Notes under the pieces: generated by a model | What the model saw: only the letters and a program-made list of their open reading frames with translations | What the model was told of the DNA's origin: nothing | Database searches by the model: none | Assembly: GCF_032854445.1 (NCBI RefSeq) | Contig: NC_088302.1 | Coordinates: 54,776,046-54,840,045, forward strand | Direction: 5' to 3' | Length of the DNA stretch: 64,000 nucleotides | Origin: Liolophura sinensis | Taxonomy: Eukaryota > Mollusca > Polyplacophora > Chitonida > Chitonidae | Made by a program: the position numbers and the translations under genes | Part shown: piece by piece, positions 13,101 through 24,374 of the stretch | Numbering within the stretch: the stretch's first letter is position 1 | How the letters are laid out: each line of letters starts with the position of its first letter

Positions 13101-15235
13101 TACTCTCCAGCTGCTGTGCCGTATCGCAAGTTTCATGAGTGTATTGTGGCGCGCCGCCATTTTAAATTTCAATTTCTATTCACTCTCCTTGATGTAGACC
13201 CATCACCACCAATCCCCTTTAGTTAAATTGCAATTTTTTGAAGGTTTGAGGATTTATAGAGATCAGGGTGTTCACGATGTTACAATCACGAATATTTTAT
13301 AATCATCACGGATTTCATTATGTCACAATCAAGCACTGATTGGGGATTGTAATCATCAGTGATTTCATGACGTCACAATCACGCAAGTGTATTGTTTGGG
13401 GATTATAATCATCATGGATTACATATTGTCTCAATTAAGCACATGTGCTGATTGGAGATAATAATAGTCACCGAAGTCACCCAGCTGTTGATCCAAGATA
13501 AATCACTCATCCAATGACTGGGGATCACGTGACATTACCGGGAGCTGTTTTTCTCCATTGGCAATAGGCATAACGTCACTAATTCGTGTGCTTAGCAGTT
13601 GCTTTGCGAAGGTGGTCATCTGAAATGAGGTCAGATGCTAAGCACACGAATACGTGACATAGGTCTACCTGAAGTCACTGGAATTAATGGATTGGGGATT
13701 TAACATCACCGGGTTCATGATCTCTCCTTGTTCATTTAACTGTAATAGCACGGTTGCTAAATAGGTTTTTACATAGCTAATCCAGGGATTGAGGATTTAA
13801 AAACGTCACGGTTGTTCCTCATCAGTCTTGTTCTTCTAGGTTCTCATTTAGCTTATCAAGGACTGGAGAACTGGCAAAGGTCGTGCTGTTTATCATGACC
13901 CAATAGCCCTGTTATTCCACTGTTCGTCTGTGGTTTGTTAGTTTCCTGCTGGTAGTGTGATTTCTTGAAAAAACTAATCACTCCTTCTCTAATTTTCCTG
14001 TTCCCTGTACGTTTAAACAGCTTTTGGTTGTCCTGCCCACATATGGCTCTTCAGAGATGTGTTGTAAACACACACGGTTTCCTTTACTGCAACGGTATCC
14101 GTGTTTCTTCCCTGTTTACGTTAAGCTTAGAACTAAGGTTACGGCGGTTTACTAAGGTATGAAAGATATTTCATACTTTATGCATGCAGCAACATGTGTG
14201 CTTTCAAGAGCACAGCACATTTATTTTGAATGCTGGATTCAGCTGATCAATGCAGAGTTATGAAAACCAAGTAGGTGTGAGTAGTGAATGATTTAATGAA
14301 TGCAACTTCCTTAAAATTGGCCATTGCCAGTAACAACATCACGAATACACCACAAAGACATTACTTTATTAATTAAATGCTTTTTATTGATCTATACACA
14401 ATCTATATGATTTATGCTTCTTAATGAATGTAGCAGCTTACTGAAAGCATGATAATGTGACGAGTACCAAACTGCCTCATTAGAGTTTGACGCACGCGTG
14501 TAGATGTTTAGTTCTGTCAATTTAGGGACAAAGAGAGGTTTATAGGGTTCACTCCGTGCACGGTGTCCTTCCAATGTACATGTGGATTTCAATTCACCGA
14601 TAAAGTGAGTTGAGTCAAATAATTCATGAAGCGGTGTGACCCATTCTTACCTCCCGTGTTGTTTTCATAGTCTGTCGCTTTCACCGATTAATGACTGTTA
14701 AGGGATCTTTATCTATCGCCATAAGTACATCCCTTTTGATCATGAATTCAGGTATAATTTAACGGCGTTATTTTCTGGATGCTTCACACTTCAGTTATAT
14801 AAAATGCGTTAATGGTGGGAATCTGCCTCACCTGGATTTGGCACAACAGGCCGTTTGGCAGTCATATTCGTCTCACGGAGGAAGGCATCCAAATTGATTT
14901 CAAAAGAATATATCTAGGCGTCGTAACAGACATTCGTATATACCAACCATTCCTTGTCAATACAAGACCAATTTTAAAACTGCGTCCAACACAATCCACC
15001 AGAGAACTAAGGATGCGTAAAGAGTAAAACATGAGGACATAAATTTCAAAATAAATACCTCAGCTGAGCTTTGATTGCATCTGTTTAATCATCATACGTG
15101 GCGATATTATTCAACATGATGCATAAGACGGCTCGTTGACAGAGGTAACATAGAGGCTTTCCTAAGAGTCAAGCAGTTCTATATGCTCAGTTATTACAGC
15201 GCTGTAAATGCCACTAGATCTATGCCTCCTGACTA
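13101..15235. other. K2P intron, mostly unique
   Basis: Loosely repeated tcatgacgtcacaatcacg-like motifs at 13255-13760 and a hairpin at 13573-13658. No exon seen. Confidence 0.5.
13573..13658. repeat. Short inverted repeat (hairpin) in the K2P intron
   Basis: acgtcactaattcgtgtgct (13573) and its near reverse complement agcacacgaatacgtgac (ending 13658), about 24-bp arms with a 38-bp loop. Confidence 0.85.
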
Positions 15236-15640
15236 CGGTTGCCCATATACGACATTTCCCCTTTTTCTTAACTTTTGTAACTTTTTGTTAGGTTTCCACT
15301 TGGGTGAAAAGGTTTTCACTCAGGTGGAAACTCTTGTGATGCAAGAAGTCTCGTTCTAGTTTCCGTGGGCAGCTGAACTTTAGAACGGGTTATTAATGGA
15401 AGATGAAATCATTTTGACTACAGACCAAATTTTGGGGACACTATATAGGGAGGTCGTGTGACCCATGTAACTCGTCTCATCCACTGAAGTTCTTACATGT
15501 TGTAGTTCTTCATCATTCTGCCCACGGAAACGAGAACGAGGCTTCTTGCATCACGTGATTTTCCACCTTGGTGAAAACGTTTTCACCCAGGTGAGAACCG
15601 TTTCCACAGAAAAAAGGAAAATGTTGTATATGGGCCACCG
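15236..15640. mobile_element. MITE with ~130-bp terminal inverted repeats and TA flanks
   Basis: Left arm 15236-15371 and the reverse complement of right arm 15518-15640 match over most of their length. Outer end CGGTKGCCCATATAC, inner part gaaaacgttttcacc and GTTTCCGTGGGCAG. TA at 15234-15235 and 15641-15642 look like a Tc1/mariner-type target duplication. The 145-bp middle is non-coding, so it is non-autonomous. Confidence 0.88.
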
Positions 15641-15642
15641 TA

Positions 15643-16158
15643 CTTGACGCACGAATAAGCCTGGATGGGCATGGTTCCTAAAGATTCCTATTCCACCGTC
15701 ATCAACGGTGAACGGTTTATTATTTCGTACAGTACATTTCGTGTCTTTTCACTGTTGTTAAAATTATAAGCCTACGCATCAGTGTTTTGATTCCATGGAC
15801 CTGAATCTAACTGATGGGCGGAAACGGGCGCGTGGCTGTCCATTTTGGACATAAAGAACCGGATATGACTCTGAGACACGCGAGCAAACAATCTGATATT
15901 TGTGTCCTTTGTATTGATTGCCTCCCTTATTTACTCTCCTTTTTGCGGGGAAACGAGCATATTTTATAGGAGGACTCATCACCCTTATGTCAAGAGGATG
16001 GAAAACTTCGGTTTCACAGGACAAGAATGGGCTTGATCTCTGTGTTTTCTTGTAAGGCAACAGTTATCCGTTATAGTAGCTTTGCTCGATCATTTCATTT
16101 TCACATTAATGCATCAGGAACCAAAACCTACTTTCATAAATCCTTCTTTCATTGTGTG
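15643..16158. other. K2P intron, nothing recognised
   Basis: No repeat or exon identified. Confidence 0.45.
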
Positions 16159-16191
16159 ACTGTTATGCGATTGGCGTTGACTTGATTACAT
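16159..16191. repeat. 33-bp perfect direct repeat, copy 1
   Basis: actgttatgcgattggcgtt then gacttgattacat; identical to 17046-17078. Confidence 0.95.
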
Positions 16192-16344
16192 TTCTTATGG
16201 TTTTGATTTTCCCGAGTCTACATGCTTTACAAAAAAAACCTGTAAGTACTATGTGTAAAGTGTCAGACACTTGACAATGTTTTTATTGGTTACTTTAATA
16301 AAAAGTTTGGCATAGTGTGACTGTAGGTGGGGCTTCCTAGTGTA

Positions 16345-16630
16345 GCAGTGTGAGGAAATAGGCTAAGTGCCGATAAGTCTGGTGTAGGTGTAGAGCGACT
16401 GTAAGTGCGGGCTTTCTCGTGTAGCAAGCAGTGTTAGGAAATAGGCTAAGCGCCAATAGGTCTGGTGTTGGTGTGGTACGGCTATAGGTGCGGGCTTTCT
16501 CGTGTAGCAAGCAGTGTGAGGAAATAGGCTAAGCGCCGATAGGTCTGGTGTTGGTGTAGTGCGGCTGTAGGTGCGGGCTTTCTCGTGTAGCAAGCAGTGT
16601 GAGGAAATAGGCTAAGTGCCAATAGGTCTG
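16345..16630. repeat. Tandem repeat, 83-bp unit, about 3.5 copies
   Basis: gtgtgaggaaataggctaag (with one gtgttagg variant) recurs at 16348, 16431, 16514 and 16597, an exact 83-bp step. Confidence 0.95.
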
Positions 16631-16652
16631 GTCCTGGTGGGTTTTCCCCTTA

Positions 16653-16905
16653 TGGATGGATGGATGGATGGATGGATGGATGGGTGGATGGATGGATGGG
16701 TGGATGGATGGATGGATGGATGGATGGATGGATGGATGGATGGATGGATGGAGGGATGGATGGAGGGACGTTTGTATGTATGTATGGATGGATGGATGGA
16801 TAGATGCATGTATGTATGTATGTATGTATGTATGTATGTATGGATGGATGGATGGATGGATGGATGGATGGATGGATGGATGGATGGCTGCATGCATGCA
16901 TGCAT
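16653..16905. repeat. Tetranucleotide microsatellite (ATGG)n/(ATGT)n
   Basis: Blocks of tggatgga alternating with blocks of tgtatgta and a closing gcatgcatgc. Gives MDGW- or HPSI-repeat frames that are not genes. Confidence 0.97.
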
Positions 16906-16917
16906 GTGTGTATGTCT

Positions 16918-17260
16918 GTATGCTTGGGTATTACGTGTACTTAACAATTTTTCATATGACGACATATGACGACGAGGAAGGTGTGTGCACATATTCTTTG
17001 CCCTCTTGTGATAGGGCGTGGCCATGCCGCAAAAGTGCTGCCACCACTGTTATGCGATTGGCGTTGACTTGATTACATGCCGAAGATACCAGACATGACA
17101 CCCTACCCATTCACATTATACTGAGACCTCTTTCTTTGCTCTAGCCTTAATCTTTCAGTGCTGAGCGCCAAGAGAGATTGTAACAAGTAACATTTTTAAA
17201 GTCTTTAGTATGGCCCGACCCGGATTTGAAGACAAGTCTCCTAGCAAACAGCGTGAGGAA
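16918..17260 (-). mobile_element. SINE family B copy, long but degenerate
   Basis: On plus it shows the landmarks ttgggtattacgtgtactta, catatgacgacgagga, gtgtgtgcacatattctttg, ccaccactg, then cagtgctgagcgccaaga and tttttaaagtctttagtatg. The block after 17149 recurs at 28945-29045 and the first block at 25970 and 32785. Confidence 0.7.
17046..17078. repeat. 33-bp perfect direct repeat, copy 2
   Basis: Identical to 16159-16191 and lying inside the SINE B-like segment. Confidence 0.95.
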
Positions 17261-18384
17261 ATTTGTGTCTCATGACTTCGTGACTAGTCTTGCTGAATGG
17301 TTTATTTGGCTTGCCTGTTTGTAGGACGGCAAAGGGAATGACACCAAGGTATATTTTACTTCCAGTGTAAATTCTTTCTTTCAGATATGCAGATATATAA
17401 CACTATTTGAACTCCTGTTCAAATCCAATATACATGTACTTTATATTATGGCATATCGGGTGAATTCTGTTCAAAATCCAATATATATTTATATTGTGGT
17501 GTATTGTATGAACTAAGTTCGATGTTCACTGTATTTTATAGCGCGGCATATCGTCTGAACTCGGTTGAAATGTTCGATGAAGTCATTTTCCTTCAAAACC
17601 CATAGTATTCTTCAGTACGACACTAATTAAATAAACAAATAAATAAATCAAAACCTATTGTGTATATGGGGGGCATTAGTGATACAGTTGGTGCGTTTTA
17701 TCTTTAACGTTTTACATGGCATGCTTATAGTCACTCAAATACAACTCAATATCTATTATACATGTACGTCCAGTAAAATCTGATGTCTGAGCTATGACAT
17801 AGACTATGTACGGCCCAGACCAATGCAATGACCTCTTGGGAAAGTTTTCCTGCCCATTTTATCGACTGTTAAGCTTTCCTGAAAAACGGATCGTCGTCCA
17901 TTCTTTATCTGTTGACTGTCGAGGTATTGTACCTTCCAAGACCCACAAATAATTGTTGGGAAATGATTTTCGATACAGTCATAGCAACATGCAAACACGG
18001 AGCTAATCATAGGAGGTGGTTGTTTGTTTGCAACAACTACCCTTTGTCTAAGTATATTTGAAATCGATTGAAAAGGACGAAGCCTTTCTCTTAGATATAT
18101 GAAGGTGTATATTTTATTAAACATTTGCCAACCTTGTACAGTGACTTGTAAAATCTCTCCGACGTTAATTTCTAAATGGTAATGGATGGTTTGTATTATA
18201 AACAGGTTGACGTACTGTGTTTTGCGCCCTTCAAAATAAAGCAATCCATGAATACATACACCGGATGCAAGAACTGAAAATATTGCATATAAGGTTTCTG
18301 GTAAATATCTATATCTATATATGTTTTTGTAAAACAAGCTGTTATGAGCCGCGAGGTGCCTTGTGGGCCTTGTATGGGAGCGTG
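17261..18384. other. K2P intron, nothing recognised
   Basis: A 177-codon minus frame at 17804-18337 has no recognised domain and no splice or neighbour support. Confidence 0.45.
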
Positions 18385-18745
18385 TATTCTGGCCACATTA
18401 CTGGGATATCTCCTTGTAGGAGGCCTATCTGATGACCTACATGCACATTACTGGGATATTTCCCTGTAAGAGGCCTATCTGATGGCCTACATTCACATCA
18501 CTGAGATATCTCCCTGTAAGAGGCCTATTTGATGGCCTACATGCACATCACTGGGATATCTCCCTGTAAGGGGCCTATCTGGCATATCTCCCTGTAAGGG
18601 GCCTATCTGATGACCTACATGCACATCACTGAGATATCTCCCTGTAAGATGCCTATCTGGCATATCTCCCTGTAAGAGGCCTATCTGATGGCCTACGTGC
18701 ACATCACTTGGATATCTCCCCGTAACAGGCTTTGCTGATGGCCAA
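18385..18745. repeat. Minisatellite, 50-bp unit, about 8 copies
   Basis: cacatcactgggatatctcc then ctgtaagaggcctatctgatggcctacatg. Two copies are shortened to ctgtaagrggcctatctggc by internal deletion. Confidence 0.95.
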
Positions 18746-18919
18746 CATGCCCATCACGCCATACATGACGCCTCATCCAGTCCCAATACACTAACATCGT
18801 GTTCACCAGCAGGCGTACATCAATGAAATACCTGTAAAGTTCAAGATTTTTTCTACCTCTTAGTTCTGCCACTGTCATTCCACGTAATCCCATTGTCACT
18901 CTTATCTCATAGACTAGGA

Positions 18920-19600
18920 GAGGGGTATAGAATCGTTCATGCTGGCACTATCGTTCCACATCATCTCAGTGTCATTCTTATTTCAGGCAGTAGGAGACGG
19001 GAGATAGAATCGTAGATGATGGCACTATCAATCCACATCATCTCAGTGTCATTCTTATTTCAGGCACTAGGAGACGGGAGATAGAATCATAGGTGATGGC
19101 ACTATCAATCCACATCATCTCAGTGTCATTCTTATTTCAGGCACTATTAGACGGGAGATAGAATCATAGGTGATGGCACTATCATTGCACACCATCTGAG
19201 TGTTATTCCTATTTCGGGCAGTAGGAGACGGAAGATAGAATCATAGATGATGGCACTATCATTCCACACCATCTGAGTGTTTGTCGGGCAGTAGGAGACA
19301 GGAGATAGAATCATAGGTGATGGCACTATCATTCCACACCATCTGAGTGTTATTCCTATTTCGGGCAGTAGGAGACAGGAGATAGAATCATAGATGATGG
19401 CACTATCATTCCACACCATCTGAGTGTTATTCCTATTTCGGGCAGTAGGAGACGGGAGATAGAATCATAGGTGATGGCACTATCATTGCACACCATCTGA
19501 GTGTTATTCCTATTTCGGGCAGTAGGAGACGGGAGATAGAATCATAGATGATGGCACTATCATTCCACATCACCAAAGTGTCATTCTTGTTCCAAACAGT
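18920..19600. repeat. Minisatellite, 77-bp unit, about 9 copies
   Basis: ggcactatcattccacacca, tctgagtgttattcctattt, cgggcagtaggagacgggag, atagaatcataggtgat. The gggcagt landmark steps by 77 except one 70-bp copy at 19216-19286. Confidence 0.95.
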
Positions 19601-19610
19601 AGGAAATGTG

Positions 19611-19866
19611 ATATATTTGATTGGTGTTTTATGCCGTACTCAAGAATATTTCACTTATACGACGGTGGCCTGCATTATGGTGGGTGGAAACCTAGCACAG
19701 CCCGGGAGAAACCCACGACCATCCGCAGGTTGCTGGTAGACCTTCCCACTTACGGCCGGAGAGGAAGCCAGCATGAGCTGGACTTGAACTCACAGCGACC
19801 GCATTGGTGAGAGGCTCCTGGGTCATTAGCGCGCTAGCGCGCTAACCGACTGAGCCACGGAGGCCC
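19611..19866 (-). mobile_element. SINE family A, near full-length
   Basis: Minus-strand tRNA-derived SINE: head at the right (ggggcctccgtggctcagtc on minus, with A-box TGGCTCAGTCGG and B-box GAGTTCAAGTCC), then body and a tail at 19611. Inserted in the K2P intron between the 77-bp array and the tandem acceptors. Confidence 0.9.
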
Positions 19867-19925
19867 CTCGATGGCACTAAAATTCCCAATCCCACCAAAT
19901 GTCAAATTTTACTCCTAATCAGTCT

Positions 19926-20074
19926 AACTCCCCCCTTTCTGTTCACAGGTTATGATCACATCACTCTAACTCTCCTCTTTCTGTTCACAGGTTATGATCA
20001 CATCACTCTAACTCTCCTCTTTCTGTTCACAGGTTATGATCACATCACTCTAACTCCCGTGTTTTTGTTCACAG
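19926..20074 (+). promoter_or_regulatory. Four tandem 3' splice acceptors of the K2P gene, 42-bp period
   Basis: The pyrimidine tract, CACAG and a copy of the first ~20 exon bases recur at a strict 42-bp period. The AGs end at 19948, 19990, 20032 and 20074. Only the last leads into the conserved GYGH sequence; the earlier copies read GYDH. All units are open and in frame, so each upstream acceptor would insert 14, 28 or 42 residues. Confidence 0.85.
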
Positions 20075-20901
20075 GTTATGGTCACATCGCCCCGAAGACG
20101 TTCTGGGGTAGATTAGTGTGTATCGCCTATTCCGTGCTCGGGATCCCCCTCATGCTGCTCTGTCTGGCGAACATCGGCGATGTCTTGGCCGACATCTTCC
20201 GCTTCATCTATGCCAAAGTCTGCTGCTGTGGTTGCTGTAGGAAAACCAACCGTACCCGCGTAGTTCAGATCAACTCTGTGACCAAGGAACCGGAGCCTGG
20301 CTGGGACAGCCTGGCCAAGTCCGACAGTAGCTCTGTCCTCAAGTCTGTACCGCCCAATTCCACCCACTACAACCGCCTGAAGGAAACCGACAGCCGTCCC
20401 TCCTCTGGCCGATCTAACAGCCGTTCTCCCACACCCATCGGTAAACCGACCGTCAAGATAGCGCCTCTGGACCTGCGACAGTACCAAGGCAACAGCGTCG
20501 TGAAGACCATGGGCAAGGAGCCGGAAATCATCGACGACGACAGCGACGACGAGGATGAGTTCGACGAGTCAAAGATCACCGTACCTCTGACGATCACGAT
20601 GATCGTCATCGCTGGCTACATCTTCGGCGGGGCAGTGCTGTTCGGGCTGTGGGAGGGCTGGGACTGGCTTCAGTCCGCTTACTTCTGCTTCATCACTCTC
20701 AGCACTATCGGATTCGGTGACGTCGTGCCTGGCACGGACTTCGAGAACCAGCAAGCACAAGCGAAGCTCATCCTGGGCGCCGTCTACCTGCTATTCGGTA
20801 TGGCTATCTTATCCATGTGTTTCTCTCTGATGCAGGACGAGATCGTCGCCAAATGCCGCTGGGTGGGCAGGAAACTGGGTATCTTGGACACGGAAGACTG
20901 A
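20075..20901 (+). CDS. KCNK: Two-pore-domain K+ channel (K2P/KCNK-like), coding exon 2
   Basis: Completes the 410-aa channel (406 + 827 nt = 411 codons including stop). It opens by finishing the first filter, GYGH at 136-139. Then come M2 (about 148-177), a long cytosolic M2-M3 loop (about 183-300), M3 (about 304-326), the second pore with TIGFGD at 346-351, M4 (about 366-387) and a short tail ending ILDTED. The loop starts with a Cys cluster (about 185-190), has an Arg/Ser-rich patch near 242-255 and an acidic run at about 287-300. A large M2-M3 loop with a short tail resembles the TRESK/TWK group more than TREK or TASK, but this is a length argument only. The frame is intact and GC-richer than the flanks. 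The acceptor used here is the last of four near-identical ones spaced 42 bp apart. Confidence 0.94.
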
Positions 20902-23117
20902 AAAAGTGATGCCTGTGAAGGTCTGATTAGCTCAACTGCTACGTGTTTCTTTCACTTTCACCATGCACAAACGTAGCATTGACATCTGCACTCCGATTTC
21001 TGTAAGCACACACTTTGGACATCACGATTATAAACGACACGGAGATGCCTCGAGGAATGCATACCAGATATGCCGGATTGTATTGTCCTTTGTAAAGACG
21101 ACCCGAATACCGATTGTACGATAAAGTGAAAGTGAAGTGAGCTACTTACAGTCCAGCTGATGCCGTTAAACCTGGAAGAAGATGTTAGACCTACCATAAA
21201 TTTATCTATACATGGAGCAAGTATTTCAGAGTGCCTTTTTGTTTTGCACTTTTGATCTGTTTGTCCGTTTATCATTACTCAAAGTGATATTTGTTGGCGG
21301 GTGCCGAATGAAGATATACACTGAATGTACTTCGTTAGTGATAGTTTAGAGCGAGTAGCACAGGTTTTTACTTCACGTATCACGTGTGATGTTTCCGCTG
21401 AAGACGTTGCATGTCTGATAAACTAGGTCTCTTAATCCATGTTGTCTTCTGCCAGACATGTGTGTCTTATAGGATTAGGCTACTTAGCAAAGCGTTTACG
21501 TAACTGGCATTTCACAAACGTTTTGCACAACGTTGAATTTGGTATAAGAACGTATACAGCTGGAAAGGTAAAAATTAAGCCTTAGTATTGGTGAAAATCA
21601 CAGTACCGGTAAACTCCCTTTCGCGATGGTCCCTTGCCCTGACACTCTATAACCATTTACTAATACCAATTAATTTTACATGAAATGAATTGTTACTTAC
21701 CAATCACACGAAGGATTTATAGGAGTCTTTCATTTCATTTTAATTTTTTGTTTCGATTATGCACGACGTAAACTATTTTATACACTAGATCATTTTACCC
21801 TGTTTACTGTGAGAAAAAGAAACAATTATCTTTAACCGGTTTTACAAGTTTCTTTCTGTGTGACTTACATATACAATAGTGAACCCACCTTGGCATACCG
21901 GCCTATATGTTGACAGCTTCGGTGTACAGACTTGTCCAGATGTTGAAATGGATTAACCACCCCTACGTCGTTGTTTCTTACACTCGTTCTGTGAAATACA
22001 AGCAGTAAAAATATTTACAAAATTTCATTTTAAATCAGTCCTGTTATGTCATAAACACAGATGTCAGAAATTATTGACGTTTTGAACCTCAAAATGGGCA
22101 TCGCACACTAGGCCTAACTGTGCATTTCTACATATGTTGCCTGAGCCGGATATCTGCGTCTTTTGTTCAAGGAGCTAATTTGCAGAACTCATATTTGTAC
22201 AAAAATTAAAGGAAAAAAAACAAAACAAAACAACCAGCTGATTCATGAAACATCACCACGCAGCATTTATATTAGCCAACCGTTTTGTTCGAGAATGTTT
22301 CGTTTGTTCGAAGGATATACTTTCATCCTAATAGCATTTAGGACCCCACACATTCGAGTAATACGACTAACGTTGTACATCAAATTTAAGAAATATTCCA
22401 ATATAAGATACATTCCAATATCAAGCATTATTAAATTATGTTTGCGGAGAGACGGACGCTTTGTACGCCATATATATGTTTAGTACCCGTACTGAATAGT
22501 GTCGATATCTGGTCGAGGGAATTGTAAGGCAGCCACCCATATGCGGTCAAGTGGTGTAGGAAGTGTTTGTATTTCTGTTGTGTAAGTTGTTGTTCATATT
22601 TTAATCAAGGAAGCCTGTGATATCGCTGAAAACTCACCGTTTAAAAGTTATCAAGATCACTGAACATACTTTCCGTGTCATTGTGTTATCGCTTTCCACC
22701 ACACATATTTTAAAAAACTTTTAAAACATAGAATTAACGAGCCTGGGTCTTGTGTTCTTTCAAAAAACATATAGTTTTTACAAAATAAATATGTAATTTA
22801 ATATTAAATACTGCTGATGTTTAAATATATGTCTGTATCTGTACATACGCATAAGACAGTGGACGTCCTTCCACCGCTAAACGTACGTATTTATTTGCAC
22901 TGAATTATTTATAACCATTATACCTTATTACACGTAAGCTTTTTTTCTTCTGATCAGAAATGCTATGAACACGTGAAAGGCAAATATATTTTGCCTTTTC
23001 TGCTCGCTTCACAATATGCTTTACAAAACATATCACGGGGGTTTTTATGATTGAACTTCTCAACTTCTGTTACATCTATCACCTACTGTCATAGAAACAC
23101 AGCATATAAAAATTCGC
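20902..23117 (+). other. Region downstream of K2P, probable 3' UTR
   Basis: No coding region is visible. An AATAAA-type hexamer lies near 22785, which would give a 3' UTR of about 1.9 kb. Transcript end is inferred only. Confidence 0.35.
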
Positions 23118-23242
23118 AACATGCGGATGGTAGTGGGGTTCCCCGAGGCTCTCCCTGGTTTCATAACACCATAATACCCGCCGCCATCATATTAGTGAAA
23201 TATTATTGAGTTCGGTGTAAAACACAATAAAATAAATAAATA
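23118..23242 (+). mobile_element. SINE family A, 3' fragment
   Basis: caacatgcggatgg ... caccataatacccgccgcca ... tattattgagttcggtgtaa ... aataaaataaataaat. One of only two plus-strand copies. Confidence 0.85.
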
Positions 23243-23616
23243 TGGAGTTTGTTGCAACTAAATTTTCCTACAAATGTTTATTGATTTCACCTTTTACACC
23301 ATCAATAATTTCCCGTTAAAAAGAAGTCACAAGATGAAAAGAGTTTGAAGTTACAAGATGAAAACGGTAACTTATAACTAGAATAGGAAAACTAATTCTA
23401 CTTGAAAGTTACAAATTACAAGAACAGTTTCCCAACTGTAATTTGAACTTACAAGTTACAAGATGAACTTGTAAACTAAAGGTACCTATTTTTCCAATCC
23501 GGGTTTCATGTGGACCTAATTCAAAACGTGTGTACTAGGTACATGACTTTATATTTTTTGATTGATGGAGTAGAAGTGCATTGTTGGTATAGGTCTTATA
23601 CTAGGTACAAGTTGTT

Positions 23617-24374
<758 letters not shown>

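Noticed and set aside
16529-17072. MDGW-repeat and HPSI-repeat frames
   Set aside because: Translation of an (ATGG)n microsatellite.
17804-18337. 177-codon minus-strand frame in the K2P intron
   Set aside because: No domain, no codon bias that I can see and no splice support.
19790-19866. tRNA gene on the minus strand
   Set aside because: A- and B-boxes are present, but this is the head of a SINE whose copies recur at 41882 and 51850 with the same body; no clean cloverleaf.
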